Shown: in pieces, positions 8,995 to 17,612 of the stretch
Layout: every line of letters begins with the position of its first letter
Numbering within the stretch: position 1 is the first letter of the stretch
Origin: Verrucomicrobiota bacterium
GTDB taxonomy: Bacteria; Verrucomicrobiota; Verrucomicrobiia; Opitutales; Opitutaceae
Direction: 5' to 3'
DNA length: 54,469 nucleotides
Assembly: GCA_014584295.1 (NCBI GenBank)
Contig: JACTNC010000012.1
Coordinates: forward strand, 1 to 54,469
Notes under the pieces: model-generated
What the model saw: only the letters and a program-made list of their open reading frames with translations
The model's database searches: none
What the model was told of the DNA's origin: nothing
Program-made: the position numbers and the translations under genes

Positions 8995-10000
8995 AGGGCT
9001 GAAGCCAGAGATCAGAGGTCAGTGGTCAGAGATCTGAGGTCGGAGGTCGGCTATCAAAACGGGAGGGGCACGCTTCGTCGTGACCGTTTTAGCAACGGAA
9101 TTTTGACCACAGAGTGCACGGAACGCACAGAGTGGAGAGATTCGAGCGATCGATCCTTTCAAACCGAATTTACCACAGATTTCACAGATTGCACGGATAC
9201 GAGCCGGATTAAAGACGTCAGAGTCTGAGGTCAGAGGCTTGTGTATTCTATCCGGTATTCATCTGTGAAATCTGTGGTTAAAAAGGCTTGAGGATTGGAG
9301 GTTTGAACTCCGTGCATTCTGTGCACTCTGTGGTTAAAGTACTTCTCCTCAAACAGGTCACGACAAAGCGTGCCCCTCCCGCTGATCGCTGACTTCTGAC
9401 CTCTGGTGTATAATATCCGGTATTTATCTATGTAATCTGTGGTTAGAAGGCTTGGGGATTGGAGGTTTGAACTCTGTGCATTCTGTGCACTCTGTGGTTA
9501 AAGTACTTCTCCTCAGACAGGTCACGACGAAGCGTGCCCCTCCCGCTGATCTCTGCCCGCTGACCTCAGACCTTTCGTGTATTCTATTCGGTATTCATCT
9601 GTGCAATCTGTGGTTAAGAGGGATTGGATTTCGGAAATTTGACCACAGAGTGCACGGAATGCACAGAGTGGGGAGGCGGCAGCAATCGATCCTTTCGAAT
9701 CGTATTATCTGCAGATTTACAGATTGCGCAGATTACAGACAAAGTAGGATTTGGCATGGTGTATAATATCCGGTATTTATCTATGTAATCTGTGGTTAAA
9801 AAGGCTTGAGGATTGGAGGTCTGAACTCCGTGCATTCTGTGCACTCTGTGGTTAAAGTACTTCTCCTCAAACAGGTCACGACGAAGCGTGCCCCGGTGAC
9901 CGCTGACCTCAGACGTCTCGTGTATTCTATCCGGTATTCATCTGTGCAATCTGTGGTTAAGAGGGATTGAGGTTCGGCGGCTTGGACGGAGTGGTCAGAG
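8995..10000. repeat. Cluster of composite intergenic repeats
   Basis: About 1 kb without a gene, built from short modules. The 'tccggtattcatctgtgcaatctgtggtta' module appears near 9249, 9413, 9589, 9767 and 9929. The 'ctctgtgcattctgtgcac' module appears near 9308, 9473 and 9828, with its reverse complement near 9104 and 9641. REP-like palindromes lie at 9060-9086 (+), 9357-9379 (-), 9521-9543 (-) and 9875-9894 (-). Modules keep the same order, giving units of about 150-170 bp. There are no spacers of constant length, so this is not CRISPR. Confidence 0.85.
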
Positions 10001-10043
10001 GTCAGAAGTCGGCGGTCGGAGATATTGACGGGAGGGGGCTGTA

Positions 10044-10056
10044 TGACAAGGTGTCA
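10044..10056. promoter_or_regulatory. Inverted repeat before decayed antitoxin (possible autoregulatory operator)
   Basis: TGACA-AGG-TGTCA is a perfect 5-bp inverted repeat ending three bases before the antitoxin start codon at 10060. Type II antitoxins usually repress their own operon through such sites. Function is inferred only. Confidence 0.4.
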
Positions 10057-10059
10057 AAC

Positions 10060-10276
10060 ATGACATTGGCCACCCGTTCCCCGGTGCGTGAGTTTCCCAA
10101 GGCCAAGGCTGCTGCCCGCAAGGGTCAGATGGTTGAAATCGTCGGCCGCAAGTCAGGTGAACGCTTCCTGCTGACTGCAAAAAAGTTCCCGTACTTTCGG
10201 CGAACTCGCAGCGTCCGCCAAGGGTATCTACAAGGGGGCGCGTGATCTTTCGACGCGGGAGGGTTTTGGTGGCTGA
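10060..10276 (+). pseudogene. Decayed antitoxin of a type II toxin-antitoxin pair (frameshifted)
   Basis: Translation from ATG 10060 gives 'MTLATRSPVREFPKAKAAAR..QMVEIVGRKSGERFLLTAKK', resembling short Phd/AbrB-like antitoxins. Near 10188-10197 the reading frame must shift to continue as 'FGELAASAKGIYKGARDLS', ending with 'TREGFGG' at TGA 10274-10276. In the original frame translation runs into unrelated sequence. The restored stop overlaps the start of the PIN-like fragment, the usual antitoxin-toxin arrangement. The family name is tentative; the frameshift is visible in the sequence. Confidence 0.6.
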
Positions 10277-10367
10277 CTTCATTGTCGATACCGGTCCGTT
10301 GATCGGTGCGTCCAATCAAGGTCTTGCGGATTTTTGGAATTGGCGAAGATGGAGCGAAGTAGTGTAG
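10269..10367 (+). pseudogene. Truncated PIN-domain (VapC-like) toxin remnant
   Basis: GTG at 10269 overlaps the antitoxin stop by 8 bases and encodes 'VADFIVDTGPLIGASNQG', the hallmark first strand and first catalytic Asp of PIN ribonucleases. The frame stops at TAG 10365-10367 after 32 residues, where a full PIN domain needs about 130. The following 385 bases show no continuation. This is the relic of a toxin gene. Confidence 0.6.
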
Positions 10368-10414
10368 GCGTTCCAGGTCACAGGAATCACGAACCTTGCG
10401 ATGCAGCCCTCTAG

Positions 10415-10440
10415 CCGGGCAGGACGAAGCGCGCCCCTCC
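10415..10440 (-). repeat. REP-like palindromic element (diverged)
   Basis: ggacgaagcgcgcccctcc matches the minus orientation of the REP-like family but the outer stem is imperfect. The whole gap 10368-10753 is otherwise featureless; it must contain the promoter of the second TPR lipoprotein, which I could not place. Confidence 0.6.
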
Positions 10441-10753
10441 AGATTGGATCCGGCCGCGAGGGTGTGCGCATTGAAACTGCGGGCGCGAAGTGAAATTCCT
10501 TGGTTCGAGGAAGGCTCGACTCAGGGCTATGGGGAGCACAGCTTTTACGATAAGAGCGTCATTCAAGACTCCGTATAACTACTGATGCGTTTACCCCCAA
10601 ATGCGCCTTGGATTCAGATTCCTTTCATGCGGAGCTGGAGCCTGATGGTGCTTCAGTGCAGCCTTGAATTTCCGTTGTTCAGATTCCGGTGGTGACAATG
10701 CTTCTGGAAAGGCAGGTATCACCCCGGTTTCCGTATCCATCCATTTTATCATC

Positions 10754-13700
10754 ATGCACGCTACAAGGTCCTGGTTGTTCACGATTCGAGGAAGATTGTT
10801 GGCATTGACGATTGCCTGCATGGGCGTCGCCCTGCTGGGTGGGTGTTCGGCTGAAGCTCGCAAGAATCGAGCGCTCAAGCGCGGTGATGAGTTCGCAGCC
10901 AAGAACCAGTACGATCGCGCTGAGATCGAGTATATCAACGCACTCAGGGATGATTCCCAGAACGCTCATGCTATGGCGAGCCTGGGCGTGATCTATCTGG
11001 AACAGGGAAGGCTTTCTCGGGCCTATCCGCTCCTGAAGCGTGCGAGCGAAATTGATCCGAATGACCTTCGTGCCCGCGCGAAACTCGCCTCGGTTTACAT
11101 GTCAATCGGCAATCCCTCGGCAGCACACGATGAAGCGGTTGCAATCCTCAAACTTAGACCCGACCTGCCCGATGTGCCGGTGACCCTTGCCGAGTCCAGC
11201 AACACCCCTGCCCAGATCAGCGCTTCCCGCGCACTCCTCAATGCGCTACCGGCTTCGGCGGCGGAATCGCCATCGGTGCTCACCGCAAAAGCCATCCTGC
11301 TTGCGCGCAGTGGAGACCTGCCCCAGGCAACCGCCCTGCTGGAGCGCGCGGTGACCTCGTCGCCTCCTCCTGCTGCTGCCTTCAGCGTCCTGGGGGCAAT
11401 CTTCATGAGCCGGAACGACATGGCCAAGGCCGAAGCGGCTTACGCGAAGGCGGCGGAACTGTCGGAGTTGAGATCGCCGCGTCGGATTCAGTACGCGCTT
11501 TTCAAGTATCAGCGGGGAGATGCGGGAGGGGCGAAACAATACCTGACAAAGACTTTCCAGGATGCCCCCGATTTCTATCCGGCGGGGCTGCGGCTGGCGG
11601 AAATGTTGATTCGGGAGAAGAAGTTCAACGAGGCGGAGGCGCTTTCGGACCAGATGCTTTCGAGGGATGGGAGCAACCACGAGGCGCTGGCCCTTAGCAT
11701 TCGTCTCGCCCTTGCCCGAGGTGATACTGGCAAGGCGCTCGTCAAGGCCAACGCGTTCGTGCAGATGTACCCGCAGGCTCCCGACGCCCATTTTGAGAAG
11801 GCGAAAGTGCACATGGCTCGAAACGAGCTGTCCGAGGCGATTGCGAGCCTCAATCAGGTGCTCGCAATCAATCCCGACCACGATCAGGCGATCACGACCC
11901 TGGCAGCTATCGACATCCAGCAGGGTAATCGCAGTGCGGCCGTGACCTCCCTGCGTCGGTATCTGGAAAAGAATCCAAAGAACGTGGATGCGCAATTCCT
12001 GCTCGCGGATGCGTACCGTGGATTGAACGACTTCGAGTCGGCTCTGGGCGTGTACAAGGTGTTGGAGCAGATGACGCCGGTTGACCAGCGCGTGCACTAC
12101 GGAAAGGGTGTGACGCTGCGGGCTCTCGGCCAGGCGGATGCGGCGCGGAGAGCGCTCGAACTGGCGAAAGCGTATGAGCCCACCGCTCACGAGGCTCTCG
12201 AGCAGTTGTTGGAAATGGACGTGGCCGAGAAGCAGTTCGACCGGGCCCAGAAGCGGCTGGATGTTGCGCTGGCATCCCACCCGTCCGATGCACAACTGGT
12301 ACAGTTGCTGGGGCGGCTGAAGCTGCTGCAGGGGAAGACTGCCGAGGCTGCGGCACAGTTTCGCAAGGCCATCGAATTGGACTCCAATCTGACTTCGGCC
12401 TACATGTTTCTGGCCAAGATTTATCTGGATACGAAAGATTCCGCCCGCGCGCTGGAGAGTTTGAGCCAGGTCGAGAAACGGAATCCACGCGATACGAGCG
12501 CGATCCTCATGCAGGGCGTGATCCACGAGCAGCAGAAGGAATATGCCAAGGCGCGTGATGCCTATGAGCGGGTGCTTGCAGTAAATCCGCAGTTTGCTCC
12601 GGCGCTCAACAATCTCGCCAATCTGTATGCGCGCCAGCTCAATGACCTCAAGAAGGCGGGCGAGCTTGCCAAGCGTGCACGCGATGTCTGGCCGGCCGAT
12701 CCGGTGATCGCGGACACAGCCGGATGGATCCTTCACAAGCAGGGTGACTATGCTGCGGCACAGACCCTGTTGCAGGAGAGTGCGGCCAAGCTGTCGGACA
12801 ATGCCGAGGTCCAGTATCACCTGGCGATGAACAACTACATGCTGGGGAATGCAAAGGCAGCGAAAACGGCCTTTGAGTCGGCGCTCCGCCTCAAGGGGGA
12901 TTTTCCCGAAGCTGCGGAGATCCCGTCACGTTTGGAGCTGCTCAAGGCTGCCGAGGGTAATGTTCCCATCGCAACCCTGGAGCGTTACGTGAAAGAGAAC
13001 CCGAAGGATCCATTTGCGCTGGCGCAGCTCGCTGTGCGACAGGAGCAGTCGGGGAATTTCGATGCGGCGATTACGACGCAGGAGGCAGTCCTGAAATTGA
13101 ATCCCCAGGATGCAAAGTCGATGACGGCGCTTGCACGAATGCTGAAGGCGAAGGGGGAGGTGGCGAAGGCGACGGAGTATGCAAAGTCGGCGCGCAAACT
13201 TCAGCCGGAGAATCCGGAGGTGCTGGCCCTGACGGGGGGCTTGGCGGTCATGTCTGGGGACTACCAAGCCGCCTATGGAGTCCTATCGGAGGTTTCGCGA
13301 ACGCAGCCACGGCAGGCGGGGGTTGCTCTTGATCTGGCGAAGGCGGCGTTCGCGATTGGGCGCGTGGCGGAGGCGCGTGCGGCGCTAGAACAGGCGCTCG
13401 CGGTTTCGCCGGATGCGGATGCGAAGACGAGGCTGCAGTTGATTGCGGGGCTGGATAATCCGGGAGCGGTACGGGAGATCGCCGAGCGCCGACTCGGTAC
13501 CAATCCGGACGATCTGGCTGCGCTGATGATTTCTGCGCTGACGGCTTCGGATTCCGGGGCCGCTGAAAAGCTCCTGGATCGCATTCTCGCAAAATATCCG
13601 GATTTTACACCTGCACAGAGAAAACTTGCGATCCTGCTTTCGGCGTCGCCGACAAATGACGCGCGCACCGTTGAAGTGGGTACCAAGGCCCGAATTGCAT

Positions 13701-13963
13701 TTCCGGCGGACGCCGACCTGGCTAAAGCCTTGGGTTCCGCAGTTTTCCGTCAGGGCGATTATCGACGCGCGCTGGCTCTAATGGAGACGGCCAAGGGTGG
13801 AAGGACGACGGATCCTGAGGTGTGGTACTACCTCGGAATGGCGCAGCAGGCGTTGAAGGAGTCGACCAAGGCCCAGGCTTCGCTGGAAAAGGCACTGGAA
13901 TTGGGCCTGGCGGGAGGGATGGCCGAATCGGCGAAGAAAGCGATCAAGGCGCTTAAAGGCTGA
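10754..13963 (+). CDS. Second giant TPR lipoprotein, paralogue of 5776-8994
   Basis: The protein has 1069 residues from ATG 10754. This start is preferred over the upstream TTG at 10664 because it gives a standard lipoprotein signal ending 'VALLGGC' with Cys31. The mature part is continuous TPR. It aligns throughout with the other TPR lipoprotein: 'YDRAEIEYINAL' versus 'LDRAEIEYLNVL', 'GVIYLEQGRLSRAYP' versus 'GQIYFEQGQLGRALP', and near-identical C-terminal 'WYYLGMAQ' and 'WYYLGLTR' segments. An ancient tandem duplication is likely. It ends 32 bases before a strong terminator hairpin. The role is presumably envelope scaffolding linked to EPS or protein sorting; partners are unknown. Confidence 0.85.
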   Translation: MHATRSWLFTIRGRLLALTIACMGVALLGGCSAEARKNRALKRGDEFAAKNQYDRAEIEYINALRDDSQNAHAMASLGVIYLEQGRLSRAYPLLKRASEIDPNDLRARAKLASVYMSIGNPSAAHDEAVAILKLRPDLPDVPVTLAESSNTPAQISASRALLNALPASAAESPSVLTAKAILLARSGDLPQATALLERAVTSSPPPAAAFSVLGAIFMSRNDMAKAEAAYAKAAELSELRSPRRIQYALFKYQRGDAGGAKQYLTKTFQDAPDFYPAGLRLAEMLIREKKFNEAEALSDQMLSRDGSNHEALALSIRLALARGDTGKALVKANAFVQMYPQAPDAHFEKAKVHMARNELSEAIASLNQVLAINPDHDQAITTLAAIDIQQGNRSAAVTSLRRYLEKNPKNVDAQFLLADAYRGLNDFESALGVYKVLEQMTPVDQRVHYGKGVTLRALGQADAARRALELAKAYEPTAHEALEQLLEMDVAEKQFDRAQKRLDVALASHPSDAQLVQLLGRLKLLQGKTAEAAAQFRKAIELDSNLTSAYMFLAKIYLDTKDSARALESLSQVEKRNPRDTSAILMQGVIHEQQKEYAKARDAYERVLAVNPQFAPALNNLANLYARQLNDLKKAGELAKRARDVWPADPVIADTAGWILHKQGDYAAAQTLLQESAAKLSDNAEVQYHLAMNNYMLGNAKAAKTAFESALRLKGDFPEAAEIPSRLELLKAAEGNVPIATLERYVKENPKDPFALAQLAVRQEQSGNFDAAITTQEAVLKLNPQDAKSMTALARMLKAKGEVAKATEYAKSARKLQPENPEVLALTGGLAVMSGDYQAAYGVLSEVSRTQPRQAGVALDLAKAAFAIGRVAEARAALEQALAVSPDADAKTRLQLIAGLDNPGAVREIAERRLGTNPDDLAALMISALTASDSGAAEKLLDRILAKYPDFTPAQRKLAILLSASPTNDARTVEVGTKARIAFPADADLAKALGSAVFRQGDYRRALALMETAKGGRTTDPEVWYYLGMAQQALKESTKAQASLEKALELGLAGGMAESAKKAIKALKG

Positions 13964-13994
13964 TATCCAACGGGTTTTCAAGCTTGGCCCAAAA

Positions 13995-14025
13995 GCCGCA
14001 CCGATTGTCCGGTGCGGCTTTTTTT
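13995..14025 (+). terminator. Rho-independent terminator of TPR gene
   Basis: GCCGCACCG-attgtc-CGGTGCGGC forms a perfect 9-bp stem directly followed by seven T residues, 32 bases after the TPR stop codon. Confidence 0.92.
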
Positions 14026-14172
14026 ACGCTCGGTCTTCCCCGCCCGGCGCTGGGGAAAGAGGGTTCGTCCCGGCGGCCCATGGCTGTGTAACACGCTCAC
14101 GGCCAGGTTGTTATTGTGGCCTGAAGGCCCTCGGGCCAGGGATGATGAAGGGTTTACAGTCTAGACACTTCT

Positions 14173-14315
14173 GTAAGTAATTTATGCAGAGTAGTTAAAG
14201 CGGTATCTGTCGTGCGATCGTGTTTCACTGTCGGCATTCTTTACGGACAGCGATGCGTTATGGATGCGGGAGATTTGAGGGCAGAATCTTAACGCCCTTA
14301 AGATAAGCGACTTAC
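14173..14315. promoter_or_regulatory. Possible upstream activator region with GTAAG/CTTAC motifs
   Basis: GTAAG at 14173-14177 (in CTGTAAGTAATTTATGCAG, a partial palindrome) and CTTAC at 14311-14315 lie 16-158 bases upstream of a sigma54 promoter. The same pentamer is strongly repeated upstream of the second sigma54 promoter (20164-20456). PrsR is the obvious candidate to bind here; this is inference. The rest of 14026-14330 shows no gene. Confidence 0.4.
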
Positions 14316-14330
14316 AAATTATCGATTAGT

Positions 14331-14346
14331 TGGCATAGCGGCTGCT
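14331..14346 (+). promoter_or_regulatory. Sigma54 (-24/-12) promoter of sorted-protein gene
   Basis: TGGCATAGCGGCTGCT fits TGGCACG-N4-TTGCW with invariant GG and GC at the correct 10-bp spacing. Transcription should start near 14357, which excludes a start codon at 14349 and supports ATG 14400. The sigma54 activator PrsR is encoded 3.2 kb downstream. Confidence 0.8.
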
Positions 14347-14399
14347 AAATGAATCGCGACGGCAAACTATCACTTCCTTTAACCCGTAACTTCCAACCC

Positions 14400-15035
14400 A
14401 TGAAACTATCATCCTTAAAGTCCGCCTCGTGGCTTATGGTTGCTGCAGCCCTCGCTGCAGTTACTCCCGCGAAGGCTGTTTCGTTCAACTACTCGAGCTC
14501 GACCGGCGCCACGATCAACTTCCTTGGTGGCGGTGCGTTCGACTTCTCGGCAATCCCCAACTTCGATGTCACTTCCGGCTCGGCTGTCGGCACGGCCAAT
14601 GGAAGCATTACCGCCCCTGTTGGCGGATGGATCATCGGACCTGGTGCAATGACCGCTGCTGTGACCGGTGTCGGCCTGATCGCGATCAGCGACGGCACGT
14701 TCACGCTTACGGCTGACCTCGCTTGGAATTCCATCTCTCAGGTCGGCGCGGGTGGTACCCTCAATTACCTCGCGTCGTTGAATATGACGAATATCTCTTA
14801 CGGTGGCACAAATGCTGACCTTCTGGCCCTTTACAACGATCAGGGTGGCATCAATACGCTGACGTTCCAGTTCTCATCGGTGAAGACCCTTGATGATCTG
14901 CGTGCGGGTGGCATCTCGAATTCCTTCTCAGGAACGATCACCTCCCAGCGCGTGGCAGACGGTGGCATGACGGCGGTTCTCCTTGGCCTTGGCCTCGTGA
15001 GCGTCGGCTTCTTCGCCCGCCGCCGCCTCAGCTAA
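14400..15035 (+). CDS. Exported protein with VPDGG/VPDSG-like C-terminal sorting tail
   Basis: The 211-residue protein starts at ATG 14400, chosen because the sigma54 transcription start falls after the upstream ATG at 14349. It has a signal peptide ending near 'VTPAKA', a Gly/Ser/Thr-rich beta-type body, and a tripartite tail. The tail is 'VADGGMTAVLLGLGLVSVGFF' followed by 'ARRRLS': a recognition motif, a transmembrane segment and a basic end. The tail matches the VPDSG-CTERM pattern, with Ala in place of Pro. It is therefore a probable substrate of the exosortase at 4863, exported and processed at the membrane. The body has no recognised enzymatic motif. Expression is probably controlled by PrsK/PrsR through sigma54. 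Confidence 0.82.
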   Translation: MKLSSLKSASWLMVAAALAAVTPAKAVSFNYSSSTGATINFLGGGAFDFSAIPNFDVTSGSAVGTANGSITAPVGGWIIGPGAMTAAVTGVGLIAISDGTFTLTADLAWNSISQVGAGGTLNYLASLNMTNISYGGTNADLLALYNDQGGINTLTFQFSSVKTLDDLRAGGISNSFSGTITSQRVADGGMTAVLLGLGLVSVGFFARRRLS

Positions 15036-15070
15036 GGTCCGGTCAAACAACCTGTCATTCGATTCTTCGA

Positions 15071-15103
15071 AAGGCCGGTCGCCTCGTGCGACCGGCCTTT
15101 TTT
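15071..15103 (+). terminator. Rho-independent terminator
   Basis: AAGGCCGGTCGC-ctcgt-GCGACCGGCCTT is a perfect 12-bp stem followed by a T run, 35 bases after the sorted-protein stop codon. Confidence 0.92.
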
Positions 15104-15235
15104 ATTTCTCTCAGGGCGACGCGCCTCAGACCCGTTCGCAATCGGAGTCATCCGTGCAATCGGGGATTCCCATTCCGAATGCGGGAGTTAATTGTTTCGA
15201 GCGTTCAAGACGATGAAGCCCCTGTTTAAGCTCCC

Positions 15236-17389
15236 ATGACGTTTTACGTCGCTGTTGCCTATCTCGGTAGCGTGTTGGCGTGTGCGATGTCCGTCGCAGT
15301 TCTCCTCGGCAATGACCGGAGGATGGTGCGGTCGGCCTTTGCGGTCGGCATGCTGATATTCGCGGCAGAAGCTGTATTTTCAGGGCTGGCCCAGAGCATG
15401 CCGGGTCCTGCGGAGCTCATTCGCTGGCAGGAGTGGCGTCTGGTCGCGTTGTCATTCCTGTCTGCTCCATGGATCTACTTCAGCATGACCTTTGCCCGGG
15501 GCAGCGAGCGCAGGCGTCACATCGCAAAGACGATTGTGCTCTGGCTGCTCTGTCTCGCACCACCGGTCATCACGCTGGCATTTCACAGCGACCTTCTGGT
15601 GGCCATTCGGCCAAACGTCTTTGCCTTTCAAGCCACGCTTCAGTTTGGCTGGCCTGCGATGGTTTCCCACGGCGTGCTGCTGCTTTCATCCGTGGTGGTT
15701 GTCACAAATTTTGAGCGAACCTACCGTGCGGCGGTGGGCACCATCCGGTGGCGGATAAAGTTTCTGCTGCTCGGTCTGACCGTGCTGTTTGTTACCCGGA
15801 TCTACACCTGCACCCATGCGCTCACCGTCCGGGAGTTCAATCCGCAGTACGAGATCTTCAATTCTGCTGCGCTCGTTGCGGCGTGTGTGATGATGATTTC
15901 AGGGTTTCGACGGGCGGGTCATTTTCAATTCGATGTCTATCCATCTCCAGCCGTCATTCGCGGGTCGCTCACTGTCCTGCTTGCGGGTGTCTACCTGATT
16001 CTTGTCGGAGTGGTTTCAAGGATCACTGCCTATTATGGAGCGGAGCGTGCATTCGGCGCCAATGCGCTGATTGTGCTCCTGCTCCTGGTGGGTCTTGTGG
16101 TTTCCCTCCAGTCGACAAAGTTCCGCGATGAGCTTCGACGGTTTGTCAGTCGGAATTTCCAGCGTCCCTTCTATGACTACCGTGCGGTTTGGCGGACGTT
16201 TACGGACAACTCGGCGATTCACCAGAACCGAAGCGACCTTGCGCGTGCGATGGTGAGGCAGGTTGCGGATGTGTTCCAGGCCCATGCAGTTTCGCTCTGG
16301 GTGGTCAATGATGAGCGTGACCGCCTCATTTGCATCGGATCCACAGCGATCCCCGAATCCGAATGGCGGGCATTGGAACCGGGGGCGGAAGCAGTTGCGG
16401 CGATCCTGGCACAATTTCGGGAGACGAGTGATTCCGTTGACATTGATGCTGCCAGCGAACCGTGGGCTGTGGCGTTGCGGGGATGTCACCCTCAGACGTT
16501 CCAGACAGGAGGCCACCGCGTTGCTGCCCCCCTCCAGAGCAGGGGTGCGCTCCTGGGCTTCATCCTTCTGGGCGACCGCGTACATGGGAGCCGCCACACT
16601 TTTGATGTCCAGGATGCGGACATGCTGCGTTGTGTGGGGAATCACATCTCCAACAGCCTGCTGTCACTGCAGCTCTCGCTTCAGGCGGCGCAGTCGCGGG
16701 AGCGCGAGGCTTTCCGCACGATGGCGACGTTCTTTGTGCACGACCTGAAGAATGCGGCGTCCACGCTGAATCTGATGCTACCCAATCTGCCGCTGCATTG
16801 GGACAATCCGGAATTTCGCGAGGATGCCTTGCGGGGAATCACGAAGACGGTGAATCACATGAATTCACTCATCGCGCGCATGGGCGAGATGCGAAATGAA
16901 CTGAAGGTCGATCCGCAGCCGGCTGATCTGAATGAGACGGTGACGCGTGCGCTTGAGGCCTGGGAGGCAATCGGAGATGTTCAGCTCGAACGTGTGTTTA
17001 CTGCATTGCCAATGGTCGCGCATGACCGGGAGCAATTCACCACGGTGATCACGAATCTGGTGCTCAATGCTCGGGACGCCGTGATTGCGGGTGGCAACAG
17101 GCCGGGCAGGGTGGAGGTCGCGACCCGGCGGAGCGGCGATGATTGGGTGGTGGTCAGCGTGACCGACAATGGCTGTGGCATGACCGCCGAGTATATGGCG
17201 AATTCGCTCTTCAAGCCGTTCAAGAGTTCAAAGAAGAACGGCATGGGAATCGGCATGTTCCAAAGCCGGATGATCGTGGAGGCCCACGGCGGTCGGTTCA
17301 CGGTGGACAGTGCGCTTGGGAAAGGCACAATGTTTAAGGTGTACCTGCCGCTTGCTGCGGTTCAAAGCGCAGCGGGAATCGAGGGATAG
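15236..17389 (+). CDS. prsK: Sensor histidine kinase PrsK of the exosortase/PEP-CTERM system
   Basis: This 717-residue membrane kinase has about eight transmembrane segments in residues 1-285, a GAF-like domain (about 300-480) and a kinase core. The phospho-acceptor is His502 in 'FFVHDLKNAASTLNLML', the H-box variant with Lys-Asn typical of PrsK. The ATPase part has an N box 'VITNLVLNARDAV', a G1 box 'DNGCGM' and a G2 box 'GMGIGM'. The partner response regulator follows 223 bases downstream on the same strand. It is expected to phosphorylate PrsR in response to an unknown envelope or EPS signal. The start ATG 15236 gives the first transmembrane helix directly. Confidence 0.92.
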   Translation: MTFYVAVAYLGSVLACAMSVAVLLGNDRRMVRSAFAVGMLIFAAEAVFSGLAQSMPGPAELIRWQEWRLVALSFLSAPWIYFSMTFARGSERRRHIAKTIVLWLLCLAPPVITLAFHSDLLVAIRPNVFAFQATLQFGWPAMVSHGVLLLSSVVVVTNFERTYRAAVGTIRWRIKFLLLGLTVLFVTRIYTCTHALTVREFNPQYEIFNSAALVAACVMMISGFRRAGHFQFDVYPSPAVIRGSLTVLLAGVYLILVGVVSRITAYYGAERAFGANALIVLLLLVGLVVSLQSTKFRDELRRFVSRNFQRPFYDYRAVWRTFTDNSAIHQNRSDLARAMVRQVADVFQAHAVSLWVVNDERDRLICIGSTAIPESEWRALEPGAEAVAAILAQFRETSDSVDIDAASEPWAVALRGCHPQTFQTGGHRVAAPLQSRGALLGFILLGDRVHGSRHTFDVQDADMLRCVGNHISNSLLSLQLSLQAAQSREREAFRTMATFFVHDLKNAASTLNLMLPNLPLHWDNPEFREDALRGITKTVNHMNSLIARMGEMRNELKVDPQPADLNETVTRALEAWEAIGDVQLERVFTALPMVAHDREQFTTVITNLVLNARDAVIAGGNRPGRVEVATRRSGDDWVVVSVTDNGCGMTAEYMANSLFKPFKSSKKNGMGIGMFQSRMIVEAHGGRFTVDSALGKGTMFKVYLPLAAVQSAAGIEG

Positions 17390-17403
17390 GCGGAGATCAG
17401 TTT

Positions 17404-17524
17404 TGGGAGGGGCGCGCTTCGTCGTGCCCGGTATGCGGTTGGGAAAGGATGAGATCAGAGATCAGAGGTCGGAAATCGGTGGTCAGCGGGCGGAGGTGGG
17501 AGGGGCGCGCTTCGTCGTGCCCGG
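17404..17524 (+). repeat. Two REP-like elements in direct orientation between prsK and prsR
   Basis: Copies at 17404-17430 and 17498-17524 both read gggaggggcgcgcttcgtcg with a tgcccg tail. They are spaced 94 bp apart, inside the prsK-prsR gap. The hairpins could modulate read-through between the two genes. Confidence 0.85.
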
Positions 17525-17612
17525 TATTCGGTCGTCGGATCTGGCGATTGAATCGCTTCCGTGAAATCTGGGGTTGATTCAGGCATGTTTGGGCCTCTTT
17601 GCTTTGTTCCGG

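Noticed and set aside
8995..10000. Possible CRISPR-like array in the repeat cluster.
   Set aside because: Modules are of several kinds, in both orientations, with unequal spacing and no unique spacers, and no cas gene is present.
10664..10753. Longer start (TTG 10664) for the second TPR lipoprotein.
   Set aside because: It adds 30 hydrophilic residues before the lipoprotein signal; ATG 10754 gives a normal signal and lipobox.
14349..14399. Upstream ATG of the VPDGG-tailed protein.
   Set aside because: It lies before the predicted sigma54 transcription start (about 14357), and the 17 extra residues would precede a normal signal peptide.
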